From Kribbella pittospori (lineage in GTDB: Bacteria > Actinomycetota > Actinomycetes > Propionibacteriales > Kribbellaceae): DNA of 64,000 bases. The stretch covers positions 422,520 to 486,519 of the forward strand of contig NZ_SJKB01000007.1 of NCBI RefSeq assembly GCF_004331465.1, given 5' to 3'. Positions 18,292 through 27,018 of the stretch are shown piece by piece (within the stretch, counting starts at the first letter, position 1; every line of letters starts with the position of its first letter). Both the position numbers and the translations under genes were made by a program. The notes below the pieces were generated by a model that worked only from the letters and a program-made list of their open reading frames with translations, was not told the DNA's origin and made no database searches.

Positions 18292-19877
18292 TCGCGCACA
18301 TCCTGCCGCTGGCGGACTTCACCGCGCCGAAGATCGAGTACAGCGAGCTGTCGCCGCTGCTCGTGGTCTTCGGTGCGGCGTGTGTCGGCGTCCTGGCCGA
18401 GGCGTTCCTGCCTCGCCCGCTGCGGCACCTGGTGCAGCTGACGATCACGGTGGTCGCCGTGCTCGTCTCCGGCGTGCTCACCGGCATGCTGATGAACGAC
18501 AACAAGGAGCTGATCGCGGCGCAGGGCGCGATCTCGGTCGACGGCCCGGCGCTGTTCACCTGGCTGGTCCTGCTGGCGCTGACGCTGATCAGCGTGCTGC
18601 TGTTCGCCGAGCGGTCGGTCGACGGTGGGCTGTCCGCGTTCGCCGGCCAGGCGGCCGCCGTACCGGGGTCCGAGGCCGAGCGCGAGGGCACCGCGGCCAA
18701 GGTCGAGCACACCGAGATCTTCCCGCTGACGCTGTTCGCGGTCGGCGGCATGATGCTGTTCGCGTCGGCCAACGACCTGCTGGTGCTGTTCGTCGCGCTC
18801 GAGGTGTTCTCGCTGCCGCTGTACCTGCTCTGCGGCCTGGCGCGTCGTCGCCGGCTGATCTCGCAGGAAGCCGCGATGAAGTACTTCCTGCTCGGTGCGT
18901 TCTCCTCGGCGTTCCTGCTGTTCGGCATCGCGCTGCTCTACGGGTACGCCGGCACCATGTCGCTGGGCGGGATCTCGGACGCGCTGTCCACCCAGACCGG
19001 TGGTGACACGATCCTGCTGGCCGGGACCGGACTGGTCGCTGTCGGCCTGCTGTTCAAGGTCGGCGCCGTACCGTTCCACTCCTGGACCCCGGACGTGTAC
19101 CAGGGCGCTCCGACCCCGGTCACCGGGTTCATGGCGGCCTGCACCAAGATCGCCGCGTTCATCGGGCTGATGCGCGTCTTCTACGTCGCGCTCGGCGGCA
19201 CCCGTTGGGACTGGGCGCCGATGATGTGGATCGTCGCGATCCTCACCATGGTGGTCGGCTCGGTTGTGGCCATCACCCAGACCGACGTGAAGCGGATGCT
19301 GGCCTACTCGTCGATTGCGCACGCGGGCTTCCTGCTGACCGCGTTCGTCGGGCTGGCGCAGGCCGGGAACGGCGTACACAACGGGATCACGTCGACCCAG
19401 GCGGTGCTGTTCTACCTGGTCTCCTACGGCTTCGCGACCGTCGGCGCCTTCGCCGTCGTCACGCTGGTGCGGGACGCGGGCGGCGAGGCCACCCACCTGT
19501 CCCGGTGGGCCGGACTGGGCAAGAAGTCGCCGCTGCTGGCAGGTATCTTCGCCTTCTTCCTGCTCTCCTTCGCCGGTATCCCGCTGACCGCGGGCTTCAC
19601 CGGCAAGTGGGCCGTCTTCAGCGCGGCCTGGACCGGTGGCGCGTGGCCGCTGGTGGTGGTCGCCGTACTGTCCAGCCTGGTCGCCGCGTTCTTCTACGTC
19701 CGCGTGATCGTGCTGATGTTCTTCTCCGACCTCCCGGCCGACGCGCCGGACGTCGCCCTGCCCGGCTGGCAGACCACGAGCGCGGTCGCGCTCGGTCTCG
19801 CCGCCACGGTGGTGCTCGGTCTGGTTCCCGGGCCGCTGCTCGACCTGGCGGCGCGAGCAGGTGAGTTCATCCGGTGA
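18288..19877 (+). CDS. nuoN: NADH-quinone oxidoreductase subunit N
   Basis: Protein of 529 residues, last antiporter-like subunit and last nuo gene. LFVALEVFSLPLYLLCGLARR carries the helix-5 glutamate; FKVGAVPFHSWTPDVYQGAPTP carries the helix-7/8 lysine region; VKRMLAYSSIAHAGF is the usual late motif. GTG 18288 overlaps the nuoM stop and its end overlaps the GTG of the polyprenyl synthase gene, so the synthase belongs to the same transcription unit. Confidence 0.96.
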   Translation: MIAHILPLADFTAPKIEYSELSPLLVVFGAACVGVLAEAFLPRPLRHLVQLTITVVAVLVSGVLTGMLMNDNKELIAAQGAISVDGPALFTWLVLLALTLISVLLFAERSVDGGLSAFAGQAAAVPGSEAEREGTAAKVEHTEIFPLTLFAVGGMMLFASANDLLVLFVALEVFSLPLYLLCGLARRRRLISQEAAMKYFLLGAFSSAFLLFGIALLYGYAGTMSLGGISDALSTQTGGDTILLAGTGLVAVGLLFKVGAVPFHSWTPDVYQGAPTPVTGFMAACTKIAAFIGLMRVFYVALGGTRWDWAPMMWIVAILTMVVGSVVAITQTDVKRMLAYSSIAHAGFLLTAFVGLAQAGNGVHNGITSTQAVLFYLVSYGFATVGAFAVVTLVRDAGGEATHLSRWAGLGKKSPLLAGIFAFFLLSFAGIPLTAGFTGKWAVFSAAWTGGAWPLVVVAVLSSLVAAFFYVRVIVLMFFSDLPADAPDVALPGWQTTSAVALGLAATVVLGLVPGPLLDLAARAGEFIR

Positions 19878-20896
19878 GTCCGTCCCCGCTGCCGGCCGAG
19901 AGCCTGGGATTCGCGTTCGCCGACGAGGCGCTCGAGTCCCGGGTTCGCGACGGCCTGGAGTCGGTCGAGCGGGAACTGCACGACGCGACCCAGTCCGAGG
20001 CGCCGTTCGTCACGGCGGCCGCGCAGCACGTCATGGTTGCCGGCGGCAAGCGGTTCCGGCCGCTGCTGGTGCTGCTGGCGGCCGAGTTCGGTCCGTCGCC
20101 CGCCGCCCCTGAGGTGATCAAGTCGGCAGCCGTGGTCGAGCTCACCCACGTCGCGACCCTGCACCACGACGACGTGATGGACGAGGCCGCGCTCCGGCGT
20201 GGGTCGTCCACCGCGAACGCCCGGTGGGACAACTCGGTCGCGATCCTGTCCGGCGACTGGCTTTTCGCCCGGGCGTCGGACCTGGTCGCCGATCTCGGTC
20301 CGGAGGCGGTCCGGATCCAGGCCCGTACTTTCGGCCGGCTGGTCGAGGGGCAGATCCGCGAGACCCTCGGTGTTGGCGAGGGCCAGGACCCGCTGGCGCA
20401 CTACCTGTCGGTGGTGGCCGACAAGACTGGTTCGCTGATCGCGACCTCGGCGCTGTTCGGAGCCCGGTACGCCGGTGCGCCCGAGGAGGTCCAGGAGTCG
20501 CTGCGCGCCTTCGGCGAGGAGATCGGCGTCGCGTTCCAGTTGGCCGACGACATCCTCGACATCGCGTCGGAGTCCGACCAGTCCGGCAAGACGCCCGGCA
20601 CCGACCTCCGCGAAGGCGTGCCGACGCTGCCGGTGCTGATCTTTCGCGCACAGGCCGACCCCACTCAGCCGGACGACGCTCGCCTGCTCGCGTTGCTTGA
20701 CTCCGATCTGTCCGACGACGCCCGCCTGGCCGAGACGATCGAGTTGCTGCAGGCGCACCCGGCGTTCCGTCAGGCCGAGGACGACGTACGCCGCCGCGCA
20801 GCCGACGCCCGCAAACTCCTCGCCGACCTCCCCGAAGGCCCCGCCCGCGAAGCCCTCGACTCCCTCTGCGACCTAGTAGTCACCCGCTCCGTCTGA
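19874..20896 (+). CDS. Polyprenyl diphosphate synthase (menaquinone side chain)
   Basis: Protein of 340 residues, trans-isoprenyl diphosphate synthase. The first aspartate-rich motif DDVMD is at 99-103 and the second DDILD at 224-228; GGKRFRP at 57-63 binds the diphosphate. It elongates isoprenoid diphosphate to the chain that MenA attaches to the quinone ring. GrcC-type synthases sit near menaquinone genes in mycobacteria, and here it ends the nuo operon by a 4-base overlap. Exact chain length cannot be stated. The 3' end overlaps the convergent small gene by 17 bases. Confidence 0.92.
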   Translation: MSPSPLPAESLGFAFADEALESRVRDGLESVERELHDATQSEAPFVTAAAQHVMVAGGKRFRPLLVLLAAEFGPSPAAPEVIKSAAVVELTHVATLHHDDVMDEAALRRGSSTANARWDNSVAILSGDWLFARASDLVADLGPEAVRIQARTFGRLVEGQIRETLGVGEGQDPLAHYLSVVADKTGSLIATSALFGARYAGAPEEVQESLRAFGEEIGVAFQLADDILDIASESDQSGKTPGTDLREGVPTLPVLIFRAQADPTQPDDARLLALLDSDLSDDARLAETIELLQAHPAFRQAEDDVRRRAADARKLLADLPEGPAREALDSLCDLVVTRSV

Positions 20897-21275
20897 ACAG
20901 CCCTCTCAGTCCGCGGGGTCTGGCGTTCAGCTCCTCGGTCATGGCCGTGAGGGCTGCCCAGCGCTCGTCCTCGGTCGACTGAAGCGACGGCGGCAACTGC
21001 TTCTCCGGCAGCCGGCGCCGCCGGGCACAGGGCCGTGCCTTGCCCTCGAGGTGCTCGATCGCCGCCAGCATCACCGCCGGAGTGACGCCGCGCGGGCCGT
21101 CCGGCCAGAGCTTGGCGGCGCGACCGGACTCCTGCAGTTGGCCGGCCCGTTCGCCGATGCGTTTGGCCTCTACGGCGGTGAGCTTGGCGGCCCGCTCGGC
21201 CAGTTCCGGCTCGCCGAGCCGCCACAACTGCCGGGCGATCGAGATCGGAGGAGTGCGGATCACGAAGCTGCCCAT
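20880..21275 (-). CDS. Hypothetical protein, 131 residues
   Basis: No family recognised. The protein is charged, with an Ala/Glu/Lys-rich helical N-terminal half, a Pro/Arg-rich centre (RPCARRRRLPEKQ) and a basic C terminus. It has no signal peptide or membrane helix. The frame is open further upstream, but ATG 21275 is the first start that does not run under the divergent membrane-protein gene. It converges on the polyprenyl synthase with a 17-base overlap. A real small gene is likely but not certain. Confidence 0.45.
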   Translation of the reverse strand: MGSFVIRTPPISIARQLWRLGEPELAERAAKLTAVEAKRIGERAGQLQESGRAAKLWPDGPRGVTPAVMLAAIEHLEGKARPCARRRRLPEKQLPPSLQSTEDERWAALTAMTEELNARPRGLRGLFRRSG

Positions 21276-21360
21276 CCGCCGATGATGCCGCAGCCGAGGG
21301 CGAAAGCGAATTGAAAGCGTGGCGTGGTCCTCTGTCGGTCTGAGACCGGGAGGTGCGTGG

Positions 21361-21921
21361 GTGAGCACAGTTGAGCAGGTGGAGCGGCGGCCGTGGGTGG
21401 TGCGGCGGTGGCCCGCGGCGGCGGGGATTGCGGCGGCGGCGTTCGCGGGGTGGGGAATAGAAGGCGGTGCCGACGTGGCGGCGATCGTGACAGCGTCGGG
21501 GTTCGTGTATCTGGGATCCGCTGCCCTGCAGCGCCGGAACGCCGCCTGGCCGGTGTTCGCCGTCAGCTTCGTTGCCGTCGGAGTGGGGACCAGAGTCGAG
21601 GGTGTCAACGCGACCTGGGTCATGCTGGCACTGGCCGCCGTTCTCGCCGTGTACGGCGTGCTCCGCGGCGCACTGCGCCCGCCGTGGGGCATGCCCCTCC
21701 AAGCCGCTGCACTGGTGGTCCTGGCCGCGGCAGCACTCGTCGCAGTCCAGGCGAACCAAACCCTGGCCGGACTCCTCGTGGCCGCCGGCCTCTTCTTCCA
21801 CGCCTGCTGGGACACCTACCACCACCGCACCCGCCGAGTGGTCGCCCTCTCGATGGCCGAGTTCTGCGCCGTCCTCGACACCCTCCTCGCCATCGTCGTA
21901 CTCGTCGTCACCTTTGCCTAG
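21361..21921 (+). CDS. Polytopic membrane protein of unknown function
   Basis: Protein of 186 residues with five or six hydrophobic segments and short loops; the C-terminal half contains HACWDTYHHRTRRVVALSMAEFC. GTG 21361 is chosen because GGGAGG lies 7 bases ahead; an ATG 42 bases upstream has no such site. No transport or enzyme motif is seen. It ends 4 bases into the end of the convergent phospholipase D family gene. Confidence 0.7.
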   Translation: MSTVEQVERRPWVVRRWPAAAGIAAAAFAGWGIEGGADVAAIVTASGFVYLGSAALQRRNAAWPVFAVSFVAVGVGTRVEGVNATWVMLALAAVLAVYGVLRGALRPPWGMPLQAAALVVLAAAALVAVQANQTLAGLLVAAGLFFHACWDTYHHRTRRVVALSMAEFCAVLDTLLAIVVLVVTFA

Positions 21922-23426
21922 AAGGAGTTGCGGTGCCGGCGGGGGCGGCCGTCGGGGTCGTAGAGGTGGCGGGCCAGCCAGCCGGCCCAGGGGGACTGGA
22001 GACGGGAGACGGGCTGCGGGTGGTGCGGGCGGATCCGGCCAGGTGGCCGTGGCCCGAGGCAACCATTTGAATGCCAGGCGTCGAGCCTGGCGGCCGTCTC
22101 GCGCCACTGGTCGAAGCCGGCCAGCGGGTCGAGCTCGGGATCGTCGGTGCCGAGGTGTTCGGACCACAGTTCCGACCGCAGCGAACGGGCCAGGTCCTCG
22201 GAGTCGACCGCACAGGTCAGCTCGCTGTCGTTCGTCCAGGACCGGCGGTTGAAGTTGTCGGATCCACACGTCAGCCACTGATCGTCGACGATGCACACCT
22301 TCGCATGCACATAGATCGGTACGCCGGCTTCGTTCTCCAGGTTGTAGACCGCCGCGCGGTCCGAGTCCAGCAACCGCAACGCCTCCAGTTGGGCGTACCG
22401 AGCCGGCGGGCCGCTGATCCGCCCGTCCTGGTCCGGATAGCGCGGCACGACCGCGATGATCCGCAGCTCGGGCGACCGTACCAACGCCTCCCGCAAGCAC
22501 TGGGTCACCGCCGCGGACCAGAGGTACTGATCCTCCACGTAGATCAGCGACCGTGCCCGCGCGAACGCCTTCAGGTAGCCACGGGCCACACTGTGCTCCC
22601 CGCGCGGCGCGAACGGGAACCCTGGATGCTTGTGCGCGTACGTCCGCAGCACCTGCACAGCGTGCGGTCCGGCCGCGGGCGGATCGGGGAACGCCTCCGG
22701 CAGATCCTCAGGATGCCGCGGCATCCGCGCCAGCCGCTGGATCACCATCCGGTACGGCGTCCGCCGGTCGAGCGGATGCGCATCGTCCCAGCGTTCGACG
22801 AAGCAGCGCAGCAGATCGCCCACCGCCGGACCCCGGATCTCGAACATGACGTCGTGCCACGGGGCCCGGGATCCGTACCGCGCATCCATCGGCACCGGCT
22901 GCGGATCACCCAGATGCCGTTCGTCGTCACGCCGTCCATGGCACAGATCGATGCCGCCGACGAAGGCGACGTCCGCGGCCGGATCGTCACGATGCCGGAT
23001 CACGAACAGCTTCTGGTGGTGCGACGCCAGCCGACGGACCCGCTGGTCGAGCAGCACCTCGCCGCCGGCTTCGTTCAGTTCGGTCCCGAGCTGCTGGTTC
23101 TGCTGGGAGTTGAAGTTCAGGTGGTCCGAGTGGGACCGCCACAAGAGCGCCCGGACCTCGACCCCGGACCGGGCGAGGTCGCAGAGCACCGAACCCAGTC
23201 CGGGACCGCCCTCGACCAGCACCTCGTCCGGATCACCGCGCCAGTCGGTGAAGTACACCCGGTCTCCCGGCCGCAGGGCGCACAGTTCGTCGTACAGATG
23301 GCGGAAGTACGTCGCGCCGTGCACCAGGGCCTGGACTCGGTTGCCCTCCGTCCAGGCTCCGTCGGCGTCGATGTCCGTCGCCGGGTTACCCCGCTCGGCG
23401 GCGGTCAGGAACCAGTCATGCCTCAT
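21918..23426 (-). CDS. Phospholipase D family protein (cardiolipin-synthase-like)
   Basis: Protein of 502 residues with two PLD half-domains. The second HKD motif is canonical: H375, K377, D382 (VHAKVCIVDD, followed by GSDNFNRRS). The first, HHQKLFVIRHRDD, has H137 and K139 but an Arg at the expected Asp position 144, with Asp a few residues later. WRSHSD and VYFTDWRGD in the N-terminal half also match secreted or cytosolic PLD-like actinobacterial proteins. No signal peptide or membrane anchor is seen. Likely acts on phosphodiester bonds of lipids; substrate unknown. Confidence 0.83.
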   Translation of the reverse strand: MRHDWFLTAAERGNPATDIDADGAWTEGNRVQALVHGATYFRHLYDELCALRPGDRVYFTDWRGDPDEVLVEGGPGLGSVLCDLARSGVEVRALLWRSHSDHLNFNSQQNQQLGTELNEAGGEVLLDQRVRRLASHHQKLFVIRHRDDPAADVAFVGGIDLCHGRRDDERHLGDPQPVPMDARYGSRAPWHDVMFEIRGPAVGDLLRCFVERWDDAHPLDRRTPYRMVIQRLARMPRHPEDLPEAFPDPPAAGPHAVQVLRTYAHKHPGFPFAPRGEHSVARGYLKAFARARSLIYVEDQYLWSAAVTQCLREALVRSPELRIIAVVPRYPDQDGRISGPPARYAQLEALRLLDSDRAAVYNLENEAGVPIYVHAKVCIVDDQWLTCGSDNFNRRSWTNDSELTCAVDSEDLARSLRSELWSEHLGTDDPELDPLAGFDQWRETAARLDAWHSNGCLGPRPPGRIRPHHPQPVSRLQSPWAGWLARHLYDPDGRPRRHRNSF

Positions 23427-23454
23427 CAGGTCCCAGTGCCCGCCAGCGGCCCGT

Positions 23455-23928
23455 TCATGACTGGCGGGCCTGCCAGACCGGGCTGTCGACGTAGTGGTTG
23501 TCGTAGAGGTTGCTGGTCTCCGCGAGTTCGGAGGGGGCGGTTTCGCCGCGGTAGACGCGTTCGAGGAGGCGGTAGTAGTCGAAGCGCGGCTTCGCGTGGG
23601 TGAGGACGAAGAAGACCTCGGCGGCCTCGTCGCCGGCGGCCTCGAAGGCGTGCGGAGTGTTCGGCGGTACGACGAGTACGTCGCCCTTGGCCAGGGTGAT
23701 GATGTCGTCTCCGAGCAGTACGCGCAGGCTGCCGGAGAGGACGAAGAACAGTTCGGACGCTTCCTTGTGCTGGTGCGGGGGAGCGCTGTCCTTGCCGGGC
23801 CTGAAGAACGAGCGGTGGCTGGTCAGGTGACCGCCGGTGTCGGTGACGTCGGCGAACAGGGTGACTCCGGCGGCGGGCAGGCCCTCGGCCTCGGCGGCGC
23901 GAATCAGGGCAGGCTGGATGGTGCTCAT
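23455..23928 (-). CDS. Cupin-domain protein
   Basis: Protein of 157 residues with a single conserved beta-barrel. Cupin motif 1 is seen as PPHQHKEASELFFVLSG near residues 57-73 and motif 2 as PPNTPHAFEA near 94-103. Two His and a Glu in motif 1 plus the later His would bind a metal. ATG 23928 has GGAGAA 7 bases ahead. It is the last gene of the leftward Rrf2-MFS-cupin set, 28 bases after the MFS stop. The reaction is unknown. Confidence 0.8.
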   Translation of the reverse strand: MSTIQPALIRAAEAEGLPAAGVTLFADVTDTGGHLTSHRSFFRPGKDSAPPHQHKEASELFFVLSGSLRVLLGDDIITLAKGDVLVVPPNTPHAFEAAGDEAAEVFFVLTHAKPRFDYYRLLERVYRGETAPSELAETSNLYDNHYVDSPVWQARQS

Positions 23929-23956
23929 GACGGTTTCTCCTTCGGTAGTTGGGAAA

Positions 23957-25365
23957 TCAGTTGCTGATGGCATCGACCAGGACCGGCGTACGGCGCCGGC
24001 CGGTGAGCGCGATCGCGGCGGTGACGACGACCCCGGCCGCGGTGAGCAGGACGGCGAGCCGGAGCCCGTGGGTGGTCGCCGTACGCAGCGACTCGCCCGT
24101 CAGGCCGGCCGTGCCGCGGTTGGCGATGGCCACGAGGATCGCGAGACCGACCGCGTTCCCGATCTGCTGACCGGTCGACGCCATCCCCGAGCCGATGCCC
24201 TGGTACTCCGCGGCGACGCCGGTGGACGCGGCGGCGAACATGGTGCTGAACGCGCTGCCCTGGCCGAAGCTGAGGATCAGCAGCGCCGGGACGAGGACGC
24301 CGTACGACGCGTTGCTCGACAGGACCAGGCCGAGGAGCGCGACACCGACCGCGGACACGGACAGACTGACCGCGAGAGTCAGATGGAGACCGAACCGCGT
24401 CGCCAGCCGCCCGCCCAGGTTGGAGCCGACGAAGATCGCCAGCATCGGGAGCAGGTACGCCAGGCCAGTCTCCAGCGCGTTGTAGCCGAGGACGTCCTGG
24501 AAGTAGACGGTCTCGAAGTACAGCAGCGTTCCCAGCGTCGCGGAGAACAGCAGGATCACGGTGACGCCGTTGCGGAGATTGCGAACGCGCAGCAATCTCA
24601 ACGGCAGCAGGGGATCCGGCGACCGCAGTTCGATCAGGACGAACGCCGTCAGCAGTACGACGCCGGCCGCGACCGCGGCCACGCTGACACCGTCCCACCC
24701 AGTCGCCGGCCCCTGCACGAGCGCGAACACCACCGCGGTGATCCCCGCCGTCGCAGTCACCGCGCCAGGTACGTCGAACCTGCGGTGACCGCGATCCGTC
24801 CCGTCGACCGGGAGCAGGATGATCGCCGCCACCACACCGATCGCGGCGAGCGGGACGTTGACGAAGAAGATCGCCGCCCAGCCGAAGGACTGAGTCAGAA
24901 CGCCACCCAGCAGCGAGCCGAGCGCCATCCCGCTGCCGCCGGCCGCGCCCCAGATCGAGAAGGCCCGGTTGCGTTCCCGGCCTCTGCGAACAGCGTGCCG
25001 ATCAGCGACAGCGTGGCGGGCGCGAGGACGGCACCGCCGAAACCCTGCACCGCCCGGGCGCCGACCAACAGGCCGGGTTCGGTCGCGAAACCTCCGGCCA
25101 GCGACGAGGCGCCGTACAGGATGAGACCGGCGGTGAACATCCGGCGCCGGCCGAGCAGGTCGGACATCCGGCCGCCCAGCAGGAGGAACCCGCCGAAGGC
25201 GACGGCGTACCCGCTCACCACCCATTGCAGGTTGTGGGCGGCGAAGCCGAGGTCGCGGCCGATGTCCGGGACGGCGACGTACACGATGGTGTAGTCGATC
25301 GAGATGATCAGCTGGGCGAACGCGAGCAGCGACAGGATCAGTGGCCTATTCGGGATATTTGACAT
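23957..25365 (-). pseudogene. MFS drug-efflux-type transporter broken by a 1-base deletion
   Basis: The first half reads MSNIPNRPLILSLLAFAQL onward from ATG 25365 with normal MFS helices 1-4 (GGRMSDLLGRRRMF), then loses phase. The second half continues in another frame from RERNRAFSIWGAAGG onward through the remaining helices to the stop at 23957. The break lies at about 24977-24984, where GAGGCC replaces the GAGGGCC needed to read FAEGRERNRA. The span is 1409 bases, one short of a multiple of three; restored, the protein would be 469 residues with 14 helices (DHA2-like). This is either a true mutation or a base-call error. The gene follows the Rrf2 regulator with a shared operator motif. Confidence 0.8.
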
Positions 25366-25367
25366 CC
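25353..25367. promoter_or_regulatory. Candidate Rrf2-family operator overlapping the MFS start codon
   Basis: GGATATTTGACATCC covers the ATG at 25365 of the MFS gene. It matches the element 6 bases upstream of the Rrf2 gene (read as GGACATTTAGTATCC) at 11 of 15 positions, and the four changes are all transitions. Both have GGA/TCC-type dyad ends. Consensus GGAYATTTRRYATCC. The role is inferred from position. Confidence 0.5.
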
Positions 25368-25410
25368 AGAATCAACTCCTGGGTCTGGACGGAGAGGTCG
25401 TGGGTGAAGG

Positions 25411-25893
25411 TCAGGACTTGAGGTTCGCGAACCGGTTCCGGGTGCTGGCGGGAGCGTCCGGAGACGTGCTCACCACCCGCTCTGCGATGTCCGCGATGGT
25501 CTGGCCGGCCAGCGTACGGCGATAGGTCAGCTCCGCGGAGCGCATCGCCTGGGAGACCACGCAGACCCTGGTGTAATCGGCCTTCGGGTCGGCGCCCGGG
25601 CCCTCCTTCAGGATCTGCGTGCAGCGAAACGCGTCGTCCGGCCCGTCGATCGCGACCACGATGTCGAGCAGGGTGATCTTGGACGGGTCGCGGGCCAGCT
25701 GGAAGCCGCCCTTCGGTCCGGAGACCGAGGTGAGGATGCCGGCCCGCGTGAGCGCCTGGAGCTGTTTGTTCAGGTACGCCGTGGGAAGGTTGTAGAAGGC
25801 GGCGAGTCGCTTGGCGGTGACCGCCTCGCCGGGCAGCCAGCTGAGATTCACGCAGCTGTGCATCGCCCACTCGACGCCCTCGTTCATCTTCAT
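25411..25893 (-). CDS. Rrf2-family transcriptional regulator
   Basis: Protein of 160 residues with the Rrf2 winged helix: VTAKRLAAFYNLPTAYLNKQLQALTRAGILTS with the GPKGGFQLAR wing at 59-68. Cysteines are at 14, 91 and 111 only, so the C-x5-C-x5-C cluster motif of IscR/NsrR is not present; it is closer to the cluster-free subclass. It lies 45 bases upstream of the frameshifted MFS gene in the same direction and has a matching operator candidate at both genes, so it probably represses itself and the exporter. Start may be ATG 25893 or the ATG two codons later. Confidence 0.85.
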   Translation of the reverse strand: MKMNEGVEWAMHSCVNLSWLPGEAVTAKRLAAFYNLPTAYLNKQLQALTRAGILTSVSGPKGGFQLARDPSKITLLDIVVAIDGPDDAFRCTQILKEGPGADPKADYTRVCVVSQAMRSAELTYRRTLAGQTIADIAERVVSTSPDAPASTRNRFANLKS

Positions 25894-25898
25894 AACCT

Positions 25899-25913
25899 GG
25901 ATACTAAATGTCC
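25899..25913. promoter_or_regulatory. Candidate autoregulatory Rrf2 operator
   Basis: GGATACTAAATGTCC (reverse strand GGACATTTAGTATCC) lies just ahead of the Rrf2 start in the 66-base gap to the rarD gene. It resembles the site at the MFS start codon. A regulator binding here would block transcription or translation start of its own gene. Confidence 0.5.
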
Positions 25914-25959
25914 TGAATCCCGATCGTCAAGCGAGTGATCGCAGTCGTCAAGCGACTGA

Positions 25960-26877
25960 TCACACCGCGGAGGCGGTGACCGCGGCGCGTTCGATCGCGA
26001 TGGTGCGGCGGCGCCGGTTCATGCTGTCGAGGGTGAAGATCACCAGCGCGACCCAGACGAGCCCGAAGCCGGCCCAGCGCATCGGCGACATCTCCTCGTG
26101 GAACACCAGCACGCCGCAGATGAACTGCATGATCGGCGCGATGTAGTTCAGCAGGCCCAGCGTCGTCATCGAGACCCTGGTCGCGGACGCCCCGAAGAGC
26201 AGCAGCGGTACGGCGGTGATCGGCCCGGTCAGCAGCACCAGCGTGAGATAGCCGGCGCCGTGATGTGTGACCGTCGACTGACCCTGCGCGCCGAGTACGA
26301 CGATCGCCGCGAGTGCGAGGGGTGCCACGGTGGCGGACTCGATCGCCATTCCCTCGATCGCTCCGGCGCCGGCCTGCTTCTTGGTCAGCCCGTAGAACCC
26401 GAACGAGAAGGTGAGGATGATCGCCACCCACGGTGGCCGGCCGTTCTCGATCGTCAGCCCGGCGACCGCGACGAAGGCGACCGCGAGCGCGACCCACTGT
26501 AGGGATCGCAGCCGCTCCTTCAGCACCACGACGCCGAGCAGCACGGTGAACAGCGGAGTGATGAAGTACCCGAGCGACGTCTCCACCACCCGGCCGTGGT
26601 TCACCGCCCAGATGTAGGTGCCCCAGTTGGCCGAGATGAGGAACGCGGCCGCGATCAACGGCCACCGGCGCCGCGGCTCCCGCAGCAGCGCCCTCACCTG
26701 GCCGAACTTGCGCAGTACGACGACCAGGATCGCGATCGTCACCAGCGACCACACGACCCGGTGGGCCAGCAGTTCGATCGCGCCGGAGTGGTCCAGCAGC
26801 TTCCAGTAGAGCGGGAACAAGCCCCAGATCAGGTAGGCGGCGAACCCGTAGATGAACCCTCTGCGCTGCTCTGGCAC
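25960..26877 (-). CDS. rarD: RarD/EamA-family permease
   Basis: Protein of 305 residues with ten membrane helices in two EamA repeats. The start MPEQRRGFIYGFAAYLIWGLFPLYWKLL is the RarD hallmark, as are AHRVVWSL and SANWGTYIWAVNHGRVVETSLGYFITPL. RarD proteins are putative metabolite exporters; substrate not established. It stands alone between the Rrf2 gene and the divergent TIM-barrel gene. Confidence 0.9.
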   Translation of the reverse strand: MPEQRRGFIYGFAAYLIWGLFPLYWKLLDHSGAIELLAHRVVWSLVTIAILVVVLRKFGQVRALLREPRRRWPLIAAAFLISANWGTYIWAVNHGRVVETSLGYFITPLFTVLLGVVVLKERLRSLQWVALAVAFVAVAGLTIENGRPPWVAIILTFSFGFYGLTKKQAGAGAIEGMAIESATVAPLALAAIVVLGAQGQSTVTHHGAGYLTLVLLTGPITAVPLLLFGASATRVSMTTLGLLNYIAPIMQFICGVLVFHEEMSPMRWAGFGLVWVALVIFTLDSMNRRRRTIAIERAAVTASAV

Positions 26878-27018
26878 GCCGTCAGACTATGCCCACGCGA
26901 CAGTCGCATCCAATTGCTTTGCTCATGACGTGAGACGGGCCGGAGTCCAGCACCCGTGTCACCGGGGAGCCGCTGGTGCGATGCGGTTGGATAGAGGGGT
27001 GGACACGAGGAGGCACGC

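Noticed and set aside
2988..19496. Series of long reverse-strand open frames under the nuo operon
   Set aside because: They mirror the GC3-rich coding strand, consist of His/Arg/Asp repeats and have no domain; all the plus-strand genes are recognised complex I subunits.
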